From Alphaproteobacteria bacterium (GTDB taxonomy: Bacteria; Pseudomonadota; Alphaproteobacteria; Micropepsales; Micropepsaceae), in assembly GCA_019242395.1 (NCBI GenBank), contig JAFAVP010000209.1, positions 1 through 32,756 of the forward strand: DNA of 32,756 nucleotides, read 5' to 3'. A program made the translations under genes and the position numbers. The notes under the pieces were generated by a model. The model was not told where the DNA came from and did not search any database. It worked only from the letters and a program-made list of their open reading frames with translations. Below are positions 7,307 to 17,422 of the stretch, piece after piece (position 1 is the first letter of the stretch; every line of letters starts with the position of its first letter).

Positions 7307-8677
7307 CTAGGCCGCCGCTGCGATCACGCGGTTTCGGCCTTCCCGTTTGGCGCGATAAAGCGCCTGGTCGGCCCGATGCAGGAGCTGCTCAGAGCTGTCT
7401 CCGGCGCCCGCGGAGCCCGCGATTCCAATACTGATTGTGATATTCAATCGCCCGGGATCGCGGCTGATCGGAACTGGCGTGGCTTCCACGCTGCGGCGCA
7501 GGCGTTCGGCCACAGCAGCGGCAAACTCCACGTCCGTGTCCGGCATCACCACAACAAACTCTTCGCCACCGTAACGGCAAGCCAGATCGATGCCCCGCAC
7601 ATTCGCCGCAATGCGGCTGGCGAACTCGCGCAGCACCTCGTCCCCGATGTCGTGACCGTAGGTGTCGTTCACGGACTTAAAGTGGTCGATGTCCATGATC
7701 AGGAATGCCAGCGGCTTCGCCGACTTTTCCGCGTTGGCGATCAGCGTATCGAGATGGCGAGCCATGTAGCGGCGATTGTGAAGACCGGTAAGCTGGTCGG
7801 TGATCGCCATTTCGATGCTGAGCTGCATGTTCTGGCGAAGATGGTCCGAATACCGCTTCTTGCGTAGCTGCGTGCGGATACGGGCAACCAGCTCGTTCCG
7901 GTCCACCGGCCGGGTGAGATAGTCGTTCACTCCCATCTCCAGGGCCTGGGTGAGCTTGCGGCGGTCTCCTTCGCTCACCAGCACCAGAATGGGGACGTTG
8001 CGGCCTTCGGGCAGGGAGCGCAGTTGCGAGCACAGCCTCAAGCCATCGAAACTTCGCAAGCCGAGGCTCACAACGATAAGGTCGGGGTCGTTTCCGCGCA
8101 CGCACACCAGGGCTTCTTCGAAGCTATCGACGGCAACGACTTCGTTCTGCGGCGTCAGAGCGGCTTTGAACCACGCGACAGATTCCGGCCGGTCCTCGAT
8201 GACGAGGATGCGTCCGGTTGGCGATCCATCGACCAAAGTCTGAGCCGGATCGAGCAAGCCCATGCTCTGGCCTGTTTCTTCGCGCATGCGCAGCTCATCC
8301 GTCATCATCTTGAGGCGGACGAGGCTGCGGACCCGCGCGAACAATGCGGCGTCGTCCACGGGTTTGGTCAGGAAGTCGTCCGCGCCGGATTCGAGCCCCG
8401 CCACCCGGTCGGCCGGCTGATCGAGCGCGGTGACCATCACCACCGGCAGGTGGGCGGTTTTCGGGTTCTGCTTGATGCGTTTGCAAACTTCGAACCCATC
8501 CATTCCGGGCATCATCACATCGAGCAGCACGATGTCAGGATGGTGTTCCTCGATCTTCGCAAGCGCCTCGAGCCCGCTGAAGGCTGTCGAAACCTCGAAG
8601 TATTCGGCTGCGAGCTTGGCCTCAAGCAGCTTTACGTTGGAGAGGATGTCGTCGACAACGAGAACCCGTGCGGTCAT
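7307..8677 (-). CDS. pleD: PleD-type REC-REC-GGDEF diguanylate cyclase
   Basis: Two receiver domains, YGGEEF active site, upstream RGID I-site; downstream of divK. Confidence 0.92.
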   Translation of the reverse strand: MTARVLVVDDILSNVKLLEAKLAAEYFEVSTAFSGLEALAKIEEHHPDIVLLDVMMPGMDGFEVCKRIKQNPKTAHLPVVMVTALDQPADRVAGLESGADDFLTKPVDDAALFARVRSLVRLKMMTDELRMREETGQSMGLLDPAQTLVDGSPTGRILVIEDRPESVAWFKAALTPQNEVVAVDSFEEALVCVRGNDPDLIVVSLGLRSFDGLRLCSQLRSLPEGRNVPILVLVSEGDRRKLTQALEMGVNDYLTRPVDRNELVARIRTQLRKKRYSDHLRQNMQLSIEMAITDQLTGLHNRRYMARHLDTLIANAEKSAKPLAFLIMDIDHFKSVNDTYGHDIGDEVLREFASRIAANVRGIDLACRYGGEEFVVVMPDTDVEFAAAVAERLRRSVEATPVPISRDPGRLNITISIGIAGSAGAGDSSEQLLHRADQALYRAKREGRNRVIAAAA

Positions 8678-8682
8678 GGCAC

Positions 8683-9057
8683 CTAGCCGATGAACCGGCG
8701 GACGGTGTCCAGAAAACTGGTCACCGAAATCGGCTTGGAGATATACGCCTCGCAGCCCCCCTGACGAATCACTTCTTCATCGCCCTTCATCGCGAAAGCC
8801 GTGACTGCCACCACCGGAATGGCTTTCAGCGAATCATCTTCTTTCAGCCATTTGGTGACTTCCAGGCCTGAGACCTCGGGTAGCTGGATGTCCATGAGAA
8901 TCAAATCGGGGCGGTGCTCGCGCGCGATGTCCAGCGCCTCCATCCCGTCTTTTGTCTGCAGGATGTTGTAACCATGAGCATCGAGAAGGTCGTGGAAGAG
9001 CTTCATGTTCAGCTCATTGTCTTCCACGATGAGCACTGTCTTGGTTCTCATGTCCAT
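8683..9057 (-). CDS. divK: DivK single-domain response regulator
   Basis: [23 protein letters not shown]...[22 protein letters not shown]...[15 protein letters not shown] upstream of ATG. Confidence 0.95.
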   Translation of the reverse strand: MDMRTKTVLIVEDNELNMKLFHDLLDAHGYNILQTKDGMEALDIAREHRPDLILMDIQLPEVSGLEVTKWLKEDDSLKAIPVVAVTAFAMKGDEEVIRQGGCEAYISKPISVTSFLDTVRRFIG

Positions 9058-9176
9058 AAAGGCTCTCCGGCAGAAGCAATTTGCGTCCGATACGGCGGCA
9101 AAATGCCATCGCTCGCGCACCCTTGTATTTGCATCCACCTCGGGTTCGCGGTTTGAGAAGTATTAGGTCCAATGTC

Positions 9177-9192
9177 TTAACGCTCTCTTGAC
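9177..9192 (+). promoter_or_regulatory. Near-consensus CtrA site TTAA-N7-TTGAC
   Basis: TTAACGCTCTCTTGAC, one mismatch to TTAA-N7-TTAAC, between divergent divK and DUF3572. Confidence 0.35.
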
Positions 9193-9276
9193 AATCGCCC
9201 GCTGCCGCAGTGAACGGTCGAAAGAAGTGGCGGAAAACCTACGGAGGCGCTTACGGATCGGTTAACAGCAGAGACG

Positions 9277-9510
9277 ATGGGCTTGAAAGCTCTGGCATTC
9301 CTTGCCGGGGCGCCCGAGCCCCTCGAACGGTTCATGGCTGTATCCGGCGCCGACGCGGGTGGACTGCGCGAACGCGCGTCTGAGCCGGCGTTCTTGTGCG
9401 CCGTTCTGGAGTTTCTGCTTACAGACGAGGGCTTACTCCTCACATTCTGCGAAACGGAGTCGCTCAAACCCGAGCTTGTTCACCGGGCGTCGCACGCACT
9501 CGGTGGCTGA
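9277..9510 (+). CDS. DUF3572 family protein
   Basis: MGLKALAFLAGAPEPLERFMAVSGAD...; divergent neighbour of divK. Confidence 0.8.
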   Translation: MGLKALAFLAGAPEPLERFMAVSGADAGGLRERASEPAFLCAVLEFLLTDEGLLLTFCETESLKPELVHRASHALGG

Positions 9511-10433
9511 TGCGAATCGGGATCGACGTAGGAGGCACCAAGATCGAGCTTCTGGCTCTGGGGCCGAGCGGGTCGGAGCTTTACCGCGAGCGTATTCCGA
9601 CGCCGCGGGACTCCTACGGCGCAATCGTCTCCGCGATTGCAGGCCTGGTGAAGCGCGCTGAAGCCGCCCTCGGGGAGCACGGTACTGTGGGTCTGGCGAT
9701 CCCGGGCATCCTTAGCCCAAAGACCGGGCTCGTGAAGAACGCAAACTCCACACTCCTGATCGGTCAACCGTTGGATCAAGATTTGGGTGCTGCACTGAAC
9801 CGCCCCATCCGCGCCGCCAATGACGCAAACTGCTTCGCCTTGTCGGAGGCGACCGACGGCGCGGCCGCGAGCCAGGGTATAGTGTTCGGGATCATCGCCG
9901 GAACCGGGGTTGGCGGCGGCATTTGCGTGGGTGGCCGTGTGCTCACCGGTGCCCATGCTATCTGTGGCGAATGGGGCCACAACCCCCTGCCCTGGCCGAA
10001 GCTCGAAGAGCTGCCGGGTGCTGGCTGCTATTGTGGCAAAACAGGGTGCATCGAAACTTGGTGCAGCGGGCCAGCATTGTCCTCGCGCTTCGAGGCGAAG
10101 ACCGGACGCAAGCTCCGGCCAACCGAGATCGCTGCCGCCGCCGACACCGGCGATGCTGTTGCTGTGCTCGTTATGGACCGGTTTCTTGACCGCTTCGCGC
10201 GTGCCATTGCAACGATCGTCAACATTCTGGATCCAGACGTCATCGTGATCGGCGGCGGGCTTTCGAATATTGCCGCGCTCTACACCGGCTTGCCGAAACG
10301 GGTGGAGCGCTACGCTTTCAACCCCGAAGCCCAGACCATCATCGTCAAGAACCGCCACGGCGATTCCAGCGGCGTGCGCGGCGCCGCGTGGCTGTGGACT
10401 GAGGACGAACGCGAAGACGGTCTGCCAAGGTGA
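9510..10433 (+). CDS. ROK family sugar kinase
   Basis: RIGIDVGGTKIELLAL, GCYCGKTGCIETWCSG; TGATG overlap with DUF3572. Confidence 0.9.
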   Translation: MRIGIDVGGTKIELLALGPSGSELYRERIPTPRDSYGAIVSAIAGLVKRAEAALGEHGTVGLAIPGILSPKTGLVKNANSTLLIGQPLDQDLGAALNRPIRAANDANCFALSEATDGAAASQGIVFGIIAGTGVGGGICVGGRVLTGAHAICGEWGHNPLPWPKLEELPGAGCYCGKTGCIETWCSGPALSSRFEAKTGRKLRPTEIAAAADTGDAVAVLVMDRFLDRFARAIATIVNILDPDVIVIGGGLSNIAALYTGLPKRVERYAFNPEAQTIIVKNRHGDSSGVRGAAWLWTEDEREDGLPR

Positions 10434-11692
10434 TGGCCTTCTGCCGCGACTGCCTGAATGATCAACGGCAGAGCGCGGCGCGGTGCTCAGTGTGCGGCAG
10501 CCATCGTGTTGTGTCGCATCCTGAACTGGCGGCGCTCTCGATTGCCCATCTTGACTGCGATGCCTTCTACGCCGCCATCGAAAAGCGGGATGATCCGTCG
10601 CTGGCTGGCAAACCGGTTATCATTGGCGGCGGCAAGCGTGGCGTGGTGGCGACGGCCTGCTACATCGCGCGCACCTACGGCGTGCGCTCCGCGATGCCGA
10701 TGTTCCAGGCGCTCCAACTCTGCCCCAATCCGGTTATCCTTAAACCGCGGATGGCGAAGTATGTGGAGGTGGCGCGCGACGTTCGGCGGCTGATGCGGGA
10801 TATCACGCCTTTGGTCGAGCCGCTGTCCCTCGACGAGGCCTACCTCGATCTCTCCGGCACGGAGCGGCTGCATGGGGCTATGCCGGCCAAAACGCTGGCG
10901 GCCCTAGCGCTGCGCGTAGAACGCGAGATCGGAATTACCGTCTCGGTCGGCCTTAGCTTCAACAAGTTTCTCGCCAAACTTGCTTCCGATCTCGACAAGC
11001 CGCGCGGCTTCGCTGTGATCGGCCGTGCCGAAGCAAAGACCTTCCTGCGTGATAAACCGGTATCCTTCATCCGCGGCGCTGGCGCGTCGCTTCAGGGCCG
11101 GCTGGCAAAGGATGGCCTCACCACCATCCGGCAGTTGCAGGACGCCAGCCCACGCGAACTCGCAAAGCGATACGGAAGCACCGGTCTCTGGTTACATCGA
11201 CTCGTCAATGCCGAGGATGATCGCAAGGTCGATCCGGCAGGCGAACTGAAGAGCATCTCCTCCGAAACCACCTTCGAGAGGAACCTAACGAAAATTGCGG
11301 AACTTGAGCGGATTCTCTGGCTGCAATGCGAGCGCGTGGGCGCGCGGGCCAAAGCCTCCGGACTCGGCGGACGGACGGTGGTGCTTAAACTGAAAACAGC
11401 CGCTTTCCGCACCCGCACCCGGAGCGTATCGCTCGATGCGCCCACGCAATTGGCTGACCGCATTTTCCGGGTTGCCCGAGAAGCCTTGCGGCGCGAAGCG
11501 GATGGCACGGCGTTCCGCCTCCTCGGTGCGGGCCTGCAAAACATCTGTCCGGAGACCGAGTGCGATCCGATCGACTTGGTCGATCAGGAAGCCGCCAAGC
11601 GCGCCTCCGCGGAACGAGCGATGGACAAAGTGCGCGCCAAGTTCGGCGAAGCAGCGGTCGGTAAAGGCCGCGCCTTGCGGTCAATACGATGA
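10433..11692 (+). CDS. dinB: DNA polymerase IV with N-terminal CxxC...CxxC extension
   Basis: IAHLDCDAFYAAIEKRDDP, PLSLDEAYLDLSGTERL; TGATG overlap with ROK gene. Confidence 0.93.
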   Translation: MAFCRDCLNDQRQSAARCSVCGSHRVVSHPELAALSIAHLDCDAFYAAIEKRDDPSLAGKPVIIGGGKRGVVATACYIARTYGVRSAMPMFQALQLCPNPVILKPRMAKYVEVARDVRRLMRDITPLVEPLSLDEAYLDLSGTERLHGAMPAKTLAALALRVEREIGITVSVGLSFNKFLAKLASDLDKPRGFAVIGRAEAKTFLRDKPVSFIRGAGASLQGRLAKDGLTTIRQLQDASPRELAKRYGSTGLWLHRLVNAEDDRKVDPAGELKSISSETTFERNLTKIAELERILWLQCERVGARAKASGLGGRTVVLKLKTAAFRTRTRSVSLDAPTQLADRIFRVAREALRREADGTAFRLLGAGLQNICPETECDPIDLVDQEAAKRASAERAMDKVRAKFGEAAVGKGRALRSIR

Positions 11693-11876
11693 GGCAGCTG
11701 TTCGACGCGCACAAGCTTCGCTCGGAGCGGGTATTGGGATAGGTCGGCGAGCCGATGACCAGCATACATTCCAAGCTAGGCGTAGGGTATGTTACAAACT
11801 CGCTCTGCAACAAGGAGTTTGCAGCGGCAAGGCGAGCGTTGACCTGTACGCGAACACGGCCCCGCCCGCAAAAGCC

Positions 11877-12746
11877 TTATGCGGCGTCGTGGCTGCGTAG
11901 ATGCCCGTAAAGCTCGGGCCTGCGGTCGCGGAACAAGCCCCACGAGGCGCGCATCTTGGCAATCTCGTCCAGATCGAAGCTGGCCGTGATAACGCCTGGT
12001 TCGGCGCGGCCCAGCTCCGCAACGATGGCACCCATGGGATCGGCGATGAAGGAGGAGCCGTAAAACGTCATCTCTCCCGCCTGCCCTTTTTCCGTGCCAA
12101 TGCGGTTGCTTGCTACAAGGGGAATGTAGTTTGCGCCTGCGTGGCCTTGCATGACGCGGCGCCAGTGATCACGCGAATCCACCGGGGGTGCAGGCGGCGG
12201 TTCAGTGCCAATAGCTGTGGGATAGAGCAGCACCTCCGCGCCCATCAGTGCCATGGCGCGCGCCCCTTCCGGAAACCACTGGTCCCAGCAAATCCCGCAA
12301 CCGAGCACGCCAAACCGGGTGTGCCATACCTTGAAGCCTGTATCGCCGGGCGTGAAATAATACTTCTCCTGGTATCCGGGCCCGTCTGGAATGTGTGATT
12401 TGCGATAAAGGCCGAGCACGCGACCGTCGGCTTCGATCATTGCCAGTGAATTGAAATGCGCGCGGCCCGCGCGTTCGAAAAAACTGAACGGCAGCACCAC
12501 TTCCAGTCCTTTCGCCAATCCTGAAAATTCCGCGATGAGCGGATGGTCTTTGAAGGGCCTGGCAAGGCCAAAATGATCTGCACACTGGTCCTGGCAGAAG
12601 TACGGCGTCTCGAACAATTCCTGCAGTAACACCACATTGGCGCCCTGCCCTGCCGCTGCGCGCACCATATCCTTCGCCGTGGCAAGGTTCTTCGGTACGT
12701 CCCACGAGCAGGCAAACTGGGCGGCCGCGACCGTGACGTTTCTCAT
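11877..12746 (-). CDS. aguB: N-carbamoylputrescine amidase
   Basis: Nitrilase fold: QELFETPYFCQDQ, YRKSHIPDGPGYQEKYYFTPGDTGF, GCGICWDQWFPEGAR. Confidence 0.93.
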   Translation of the reverse strand: MRNVTVAAAQFACSWDVPKNLATAKDMVRAAAGQGANVVLLQELFETPYFCQDQCADHFGLARPFKDHPLIAEFSGLAKGLEVVLPFSFFERAGRAHFNSLAMIEADGRVLGLYRKSHIPDGPGYQEKYYFTPGDTGFKVWHTRFGVLGCGICWDQWFPEGARAMALMGAEVLLYPTAIGTEPPPAPPVDSRDHWRRVMQGHAGANYIPLVASNRIGTEKGQAGEMTFYGSSFIADPMGAIVAELGRAEPGVITASFDLDEIAKMRASWGLFRDRRPELYGHLRSHDAA

Positions 12747-13789
12747 GCCGGTTCCTGTTGGGTGATGCAGTGGATTCCTCCGCCCCCCTGCACGATATCT
12801 AGCGCTTCGACTTGCAGGATATCACGATCGGGAAAGCAATCCGCCAGCACAGCGCGAGCCTTCTCGTCATTAGGATCGTCGAAGGCCGGCATCACGACAG
12901 CACCATTGGGGAGATAGAAATTTACGTAGCTTGCTGCAAGCAGGCGTTCGCGCCAGTCATTCCCCAGCTTTTGGGGTTGTGGCAGTTCCACCACCTCAAT
13001 GTCCCGGCCCTGTGCGTCGCGCGCTTCTTTCAGACGGCGGATCGTCTCCACGGCCGGTGCAAAATCCGGGTGCGACTTTGAGCATGGCACGCCGACCACC
13101 ACACGGCCTGGCGCCACGAAGCAGGCGATATTGTCGACGTGACCGTCGGTTTCTTCATCGGAAAAGCCGTCGCCCAGCCAGATCACTTTCCGGACGCCGG
13201 TAAACAAAGCCAGGCCTTCCTCGATCTGTTGCTGTGTCAGATCTGGGTTCCGGTTTGGGTTGAGCAAGCACTGCTCGGTGGTGATCAGCGTGCGCTCACC
13301 ATCCACATGAATGGCGCCCCCTTCACATACGAAGGGCGCGGGGTAGACGGCCGCGTTTTCCCGCTTAAGCACGCGTGTTGCGAACTCCGCATCCCGATCC
13401 ACAGGATCATACTTGTGGCCCCAACCATTGAAGCGCCACTGCACGCCCGCGCGCCTTCCGGCACCGCCGAGCAGGAACGTTGGTCCAGTGTCGCGCGCCC
13501 AGGAATCGTCGAGTGCCGTTTCAAACACTTCGACCTTGCCCGCGCACGCAAGCTTGGCTTCAGCAGCATCGTGAGGCCGCGCGGCCATGACAACAGGTTC
13601 GAAAGAGGAAATAGCACGCGCGACACGCGCGTAAGCTTGCTTCGCGCGGAGCAGCCCATCGGGCCCGCCCCATACTTCCACGCGGCACGGCCAGCACATC
13701 CATGTGCGAGCATGCGGCGCCCACTCCGGCGGCATCGCAAAGCCGTCCCGGGCAGGATTGGATTCGTTTGGATTAAACCAGCCGGCCAT
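12743..13789 (-). CDS. aguA: Agmatine deiminase
   Basis: MPPEWAPHARTWMCWP, GGGGIHCITQQEP; start uncertain (13789 or 13735), ORF extends to 13909. Confidence 0.93.
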   Translation of the reverse strand: MAGWFNPNESNPARDGFAMPPEWAPHARTWMCWPCRVEVWGGPDGLLRAKQAYARVARAISSFEPVVMAARPHDAAEAKLACAGKVEVFETALDDSWARDTGPTFLLGGAGRRAGVQWRFNGWGHKYDPVDRDAEFATRVLKRENAAVYPAPFVCEGGAIHVDGERTLITTEQCLLNPNRNPDLTQQQIEEGLALFTGVRKVIWLGDGFSDEETDGHVDNIACFVAPGRVVVGVPCSKSHPDFAPAVETIRRLKEARDAQGRDIEVVELPQPQKLGNDWRERLLAASYVNFYLPNGAVVMPAFDDPNDEKARAVLADCFPDRDILQVEALDIVQGGGGIHCITQQEPA

Positions 13790-13865
13790 TTCATCGATAT
13801 AGCTGTTTGCCTTGGCAAGGAAAACGTGATTGATGCGGCTCCCTTGCGCATATCGGAGGGCTTTG

Positions 13866-14333
13866 ATGCCGGGAAAGATCGACAGCCGCCTCGCCGAGAT
13901 GAACATCAAGTTGCCGGAGCCCCCGGCACCGGTAGCGAGTTATGTGCCGTACGTGGTGAGCGGCAACCTCGTCTTCATCTCTGGCCAGGTGACGATGGGC
14001 GAAAGCGGCCTGCAATATGTGGGTACCGTAGGCAAGGAACTATCGCTCGAAGAGGGCAACGCGGCAGCACGGCTTTGCGCTATCAATCTGCTCGCGCAAC
14101 TCCGAGCCGCGGCGGCCGGTGACCTCGATCGGATGAGGCGGTGCGTACGGTTGGGCGTGTTCGTCAATGCGGTGCCAGGATACGCACAGCATCCTGAAGT
14201 GGCCAATGGCGCCTCCGATTTGATTGTCGAAGTTTTCGGTGACGCAGGGCGGCATTCGCGCGCGGCGGTGGGCGCAGGTTCCCTTCCTCGAAACGTCGCT
14301 GTCGAAGTGGATGGTGTGTTCGAGTTGGCGTGA
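13866..14333 (+). CDS. RidA family protein
   Basis: LVFISGQVTM..., GDLDRMRRCVRLGVFVN...; start MPGKID preceded by GGAGG. Confidence 0.88.
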   Translation: MPGKIDSRLAEMNIKLPEPPAPVASYVPYVVSGNLVFISGQVTMGESGLQYVGTVGKELSLEEGNAAARLCAINLLAQLRAAAAGDLDRMRRCVRLGVFVNAVPGYAQHPEVANGASDLIVEVFGDAGRHSRAAVGAGSLPRNVAVEVDGVFELA

Positions 14334-15499
14334 CCAAGTCAGATTTGGTTGTAAAGCTCGCAAGCTCCGCGGCATCGGTCGGCAAGGCGGCTTGGAATGC
14401 CTGCGCCAAATCCGAAGGCGTAAGCGATCCGCATCCCTTCACGCGCTACGAGTTCTTTGAAGCACTCGAGCAATCCGGCTCGGCCACCTCGCGCACGGGC
14501 TGGCGTCCTTGCCATTTAACAATCGAGCGAGACGGAGCGATCCAAGGCCTGCTGCCGCTGTATCTTAAGTCCCATTCGCAGGGAGAATATGTCTTCGACT
14601 GGGCATGGGCCGACGCATTTGAACGCGCCGGCGGGGAGTACTATCCAAAACTCCAGGCAAGTGTCCCGTTCACGCCGGTGACCGGAAGACGCTTGCTGAT
14701 TTCATCCGCACATCGCGGGGCCAGGGAGCAAATTCAGCAAGAGTTGCTGTCGGCTGCTATCTTGGCGGTCGAACAACTGGGCACCTCATCCTTGCACATC
14801 ACCTTTCTCACAGAGGAAGAGTGGCATGCCGCTGCCGGATCCGGCTTCCTCCAGCGGGCAGATCAGCAATTTCACTGGCACAATCGGGGCTATGCCAGCT
14901 TCGATGACCTCCTGGCTGACCTCTCTTCGTCGAAGCGCAAGAACCTGCGCAAAGAACGCGCAGCGGTATTCTCAGAAGGCGTGCAGTTTGAGTGGCTCAG
15001 CGGCCGGGAGATCACGGAAGCCCATTGGGACCGCTTCTTCGCCTTCTATATGGACACAGGAGGCCGCAAATGGGAGCACCCGTATCTGACTCGGGGTTTC
15101 TTCTCGCGAGTCGGTGAAAGCATGGGCGATCAGATACTCTTGATCTTGGCGAAGCGAGCGGGGCGTTACATCGCCGGCGCACTCAACTTCTCCGGCGAGA
15201 GTGTTCTGTTCGGCAGGAATTGGGGCGCCACCGAGTTCATCCCCTTCCTGCATTTCGAGACATGCTACTACCAGGCAATCGAGTACGCCATCGCACATGG
15301 GTTCTCGCGGGTAGAGGCCGGTGCGCAAGGTGAGCACAAATTGCTGCGCGGCTATATGCCGGCACCGACCTACTCGGCCCACTACATCGCTCACCCGGGC
15401 TTTCGCCGCGCCGTGGCCGAATATCTGGCCGCGGAACGCCCGGCTGTGGCTGAGAACATGGAAGCTCTTGCCGAGCACGGGCCATATCGGAAAAGGTAG
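14330..15499 (+). CDS. GNAT family / peptidogalycan biosynthesis protein (DUF482-like)
   Basis: HPFTRYEFFEALEQSGSA...GWRPCHLTIERDG, LSSSKRKNLRKER, VEAGAQGEHKLLRGYMP. Confidence 0.85.
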   Translation: MTKSDLVVKLASSAASVGKAAWNACAKSEGVSDPHPFTRYEFFEALEQSGSATSRTGWRPCHLTIERDGAIQGLLPLYLKSHSQGEYVFDWAWADAFERAGGEYYPKLQASVPFTPVTGRRLLISSAHRGAREQIQQELLSAAILAVEQLGTSSLHITFLTEEEWHAAAGSGFLQRADQQFHWHNRGYASFDDLLADLSSSKRKNLRKERAAVFSEGVQFEWLSGREITEAHWDRFFAFYMDTGGRKWEHPYLTRGFFSRVGESMGDQILLILAKRAGRYIAGALNFSGESVLFGRNWGATEFIPFLHFETCYYQAIEYAIAHGFSRVEAGAQGEHKLLRGYMPAPTYSAHYIAHPGFRRAVAEYLAAERPAVAENMEALAEHGPYRKR

Positions 15500-15533
15500 T
15501 GTGAACCGAAACAAGACCGCTTGAGAGTCGGCC

Positions 15534-15950
15534 ATGCCGTATGACGCGAGCAATGTGTTCGCCAAAATCCTTCGCGGTGAGCTGCCGTGTGTGAGAGTGT
15601 ATGAGGACGAGCACACCCTCGCTTTCATGGACATCATGCCGAGCGCTGACGGGCACACACTGGTAATTCCAAAGGCCCCAGCGAAAGAAATTTTCGATCT
15701 ATCGGCCGACGGCGCGGCCTGCTTGATCCGCGCCACGCAAAAAGTGGCGAAGGCCGTGAAGAAGGGCCTCAATTGCTCCGGCATCATGCTGGTGCAGCTT
15801 AACGGCGCAGGCGCTGGGCAGAGCATCCCGCATGTGCATTTTCACATTTTGCCGCGCGAAGAAGGCCTGGATTTGCACTTGCACGGCCGGGCCATGCGGG
15901 CGCCGGAGGATCTGGAACCCCTGGCGGCCAAAATCCGGGCCGCGCTCTGA
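15534..15950 (+). CDS. HIT family protein
   Basis: NVFAKILRGELPCVRVYED, HVHFHILPR histidine triad. Confidence 0.93.
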   Translation: MPYDASNVFAKILRGELPCVRVYEDEHTLAFMDIMPSADGHTLVIPKAPAKEIFDLSADGAACLIRATQKVAKAVKKGLNCSGIMLVQLNGAGAGQSIPHVHFHILPREEGLDLHLHGRAMRAPEDLEPLAAKIRAAL

Positions 15951-16025
15951 ACTCTGCCTTGCCTCCACTTTGTATTCTGGCTGATTTGTGATTAGCTGCG
16001 GGCCGGGTTGAAAGGGGACTTCTCC

Positions 16026-16613
16026 GTGACGACGAACTGCTGGGCGGCGCTCCTCGCGCTGGTTCTCTGTATAGGCGTACAGGCGCCGTCTTATGCCGCG
16101 CCCACACCTTCCAAGGCAGCCGATTACTGCACCAAGAAGGGTGGCGTGGTGCAGACGCGAATCCCGGAATATGGGACGAATGGCAACAGTCCCTTGGTGC
16201 TTTCCGGCCATAAGGACTTCTGCCAATTCACTTCGGAAAAGGACGGGAGCCAGATCAACGTGCTTCTGAGCACACTGTTCACCAAAGATCCTTCGCTGGC
16301 GGCGCTAGCCTATTACGCAGAAGTTCCCATTGGGCAGTGCAACGGCAATCCGGCCTCCTGTTATTGCACCTTGCTGGGCGGCAGCGATTCCTTCGGAGGC
16401 ATCAATTCGGCCGGGGGCGGCTGGGTGCTTGAAGGCGACTCAAGCGACGTGCTGGAGGCCTGCGTCTTTCCGGATATGTCCTCGATAGACTCCTGGGGGC
16501 TGGCGTACCACTCGGCCGGTATTATACGCGGCAAGGATCTCTCCCAGGTGCTTCGCTATCCCAATCCCTACACCGCGACCCGTCACAAGACGCTCCCTTT
16601 CCGCAAGACCTGA
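16026..16613 (+). CDS. Secreted cysteine-rich hypothetical protein
   Basis: GTG start, signal peptide MTTNCWAALLALVLCIGVQAPSYAA, several Cys; AGGGG upstream. Confidence 0.6.
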   Translation: MTTNCWAALLALVLCIGVQAPSYAAPTPSKAADYCTKKGGVVQTRIPEYGTNGNSPLVLSGHKDFCQFTSEKDGSQINVLLSTLFTKDPSLAALAYYAEVPIGQCNGNPASCYCTLLGGSDSFGGINSAGGGWVLEGDSSDVLEACVFPDMSSIDSWGLAYHSAGIIRGKDLSQVLRYPNPYTATRHKTLPFRKT

Positions 16614-16804
16614 ACGGCGCGGCATTCAGCGCCGGGACAGATTGTTGCGCCGCAATGGGGGGCATGCTAAACGCCTCCGGCGCGAGGTTTACGAGTCGCC
16701 TGCGCGAGTGAATTTCTTCGCTCAATCAACAGTTTAGCAATCACCCGGATCGAGGCCCGCGCCTTCCCGCAAGGGCACCTCGCGTACGGGCAAATGAGGC
16801 ACTT

Positions 16805-17362
16805 GTGGCGGCGGAACACGCACACGAAAGCGGTTTGGCGGGGCGGTACGCGCTCGCGGTTTTCGACTTGGCGCAGGAAGAGCGGGCGGTCGAAACGGTG
16901 GCGCGCGATTTCGCTGCTCTGAAGGGGCTGATGGGCCAAAGCCCCGACCTGACGCGTCTGATTCGCGCACCCGTGTTTTCGCGCGAGGAACAGGCCGCTG
17001 GCATGAACGGCGTGCTGCACCGGATGGAAGCCGCGCCCCTCACCCGCCGGTTCGTCCTCCTGCTCGCTTCCAAGCGCCGATTGTTCGCGCTTCCGGATAT
17101 TGTCCGCGCCTACGACAGCATGGTGGCGAAACAGAAGGGCGAGATGTCCGCCCAGGTGACAAGCGCGCGTCCGCTGTCCGAGGATGAAACCGCAGAACTA
17201 AAATCCATTCTCCGGTCGAAGCTCTCCAGGGATGTGAACCTGGAGACGCGCGTGGATCCTTCGTTGCTGGGCGGCCTGATCGTGAAGGTCGGCTCGCGCA
17301 TGATAGATTCCAGTTTACGCACGAAACTGAACGGCCTGCGTATGGCCATGCGCGGCGCCTAG
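16805..17362 (+). CDS. atpH: F1F0 ATP synthase subunit delta
   Basis: GTG start, RYALAVFDLAQEE, C-terminal LGGLIVKVGSRMIDSSLRTKLNGL; upstream of atpA. Confidence 0.93.
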   Translation: MAAEHAHESGLAGRYALAVFDLAQEERAVETVARDFAALKGLMGQSPDLTRLIRAPVFSREEQAAGMNGVLHRMEAAPLTRRFVLLLASKRRLFALPDIVRAYDSMVAKQKGEMSAQVTSARPLSEDETAELKSILRSKLSRDVNLETRVDPSLLGGLIVKVGSRMIDSSLRTKLNGLRMAMRGA

Positions 17363-17422
17363 GCCGAAGTAGCACAATCCTCGCTCCTCTCGGGAGCGGC
17401 AAGACCACGAAGGACGAAGACG

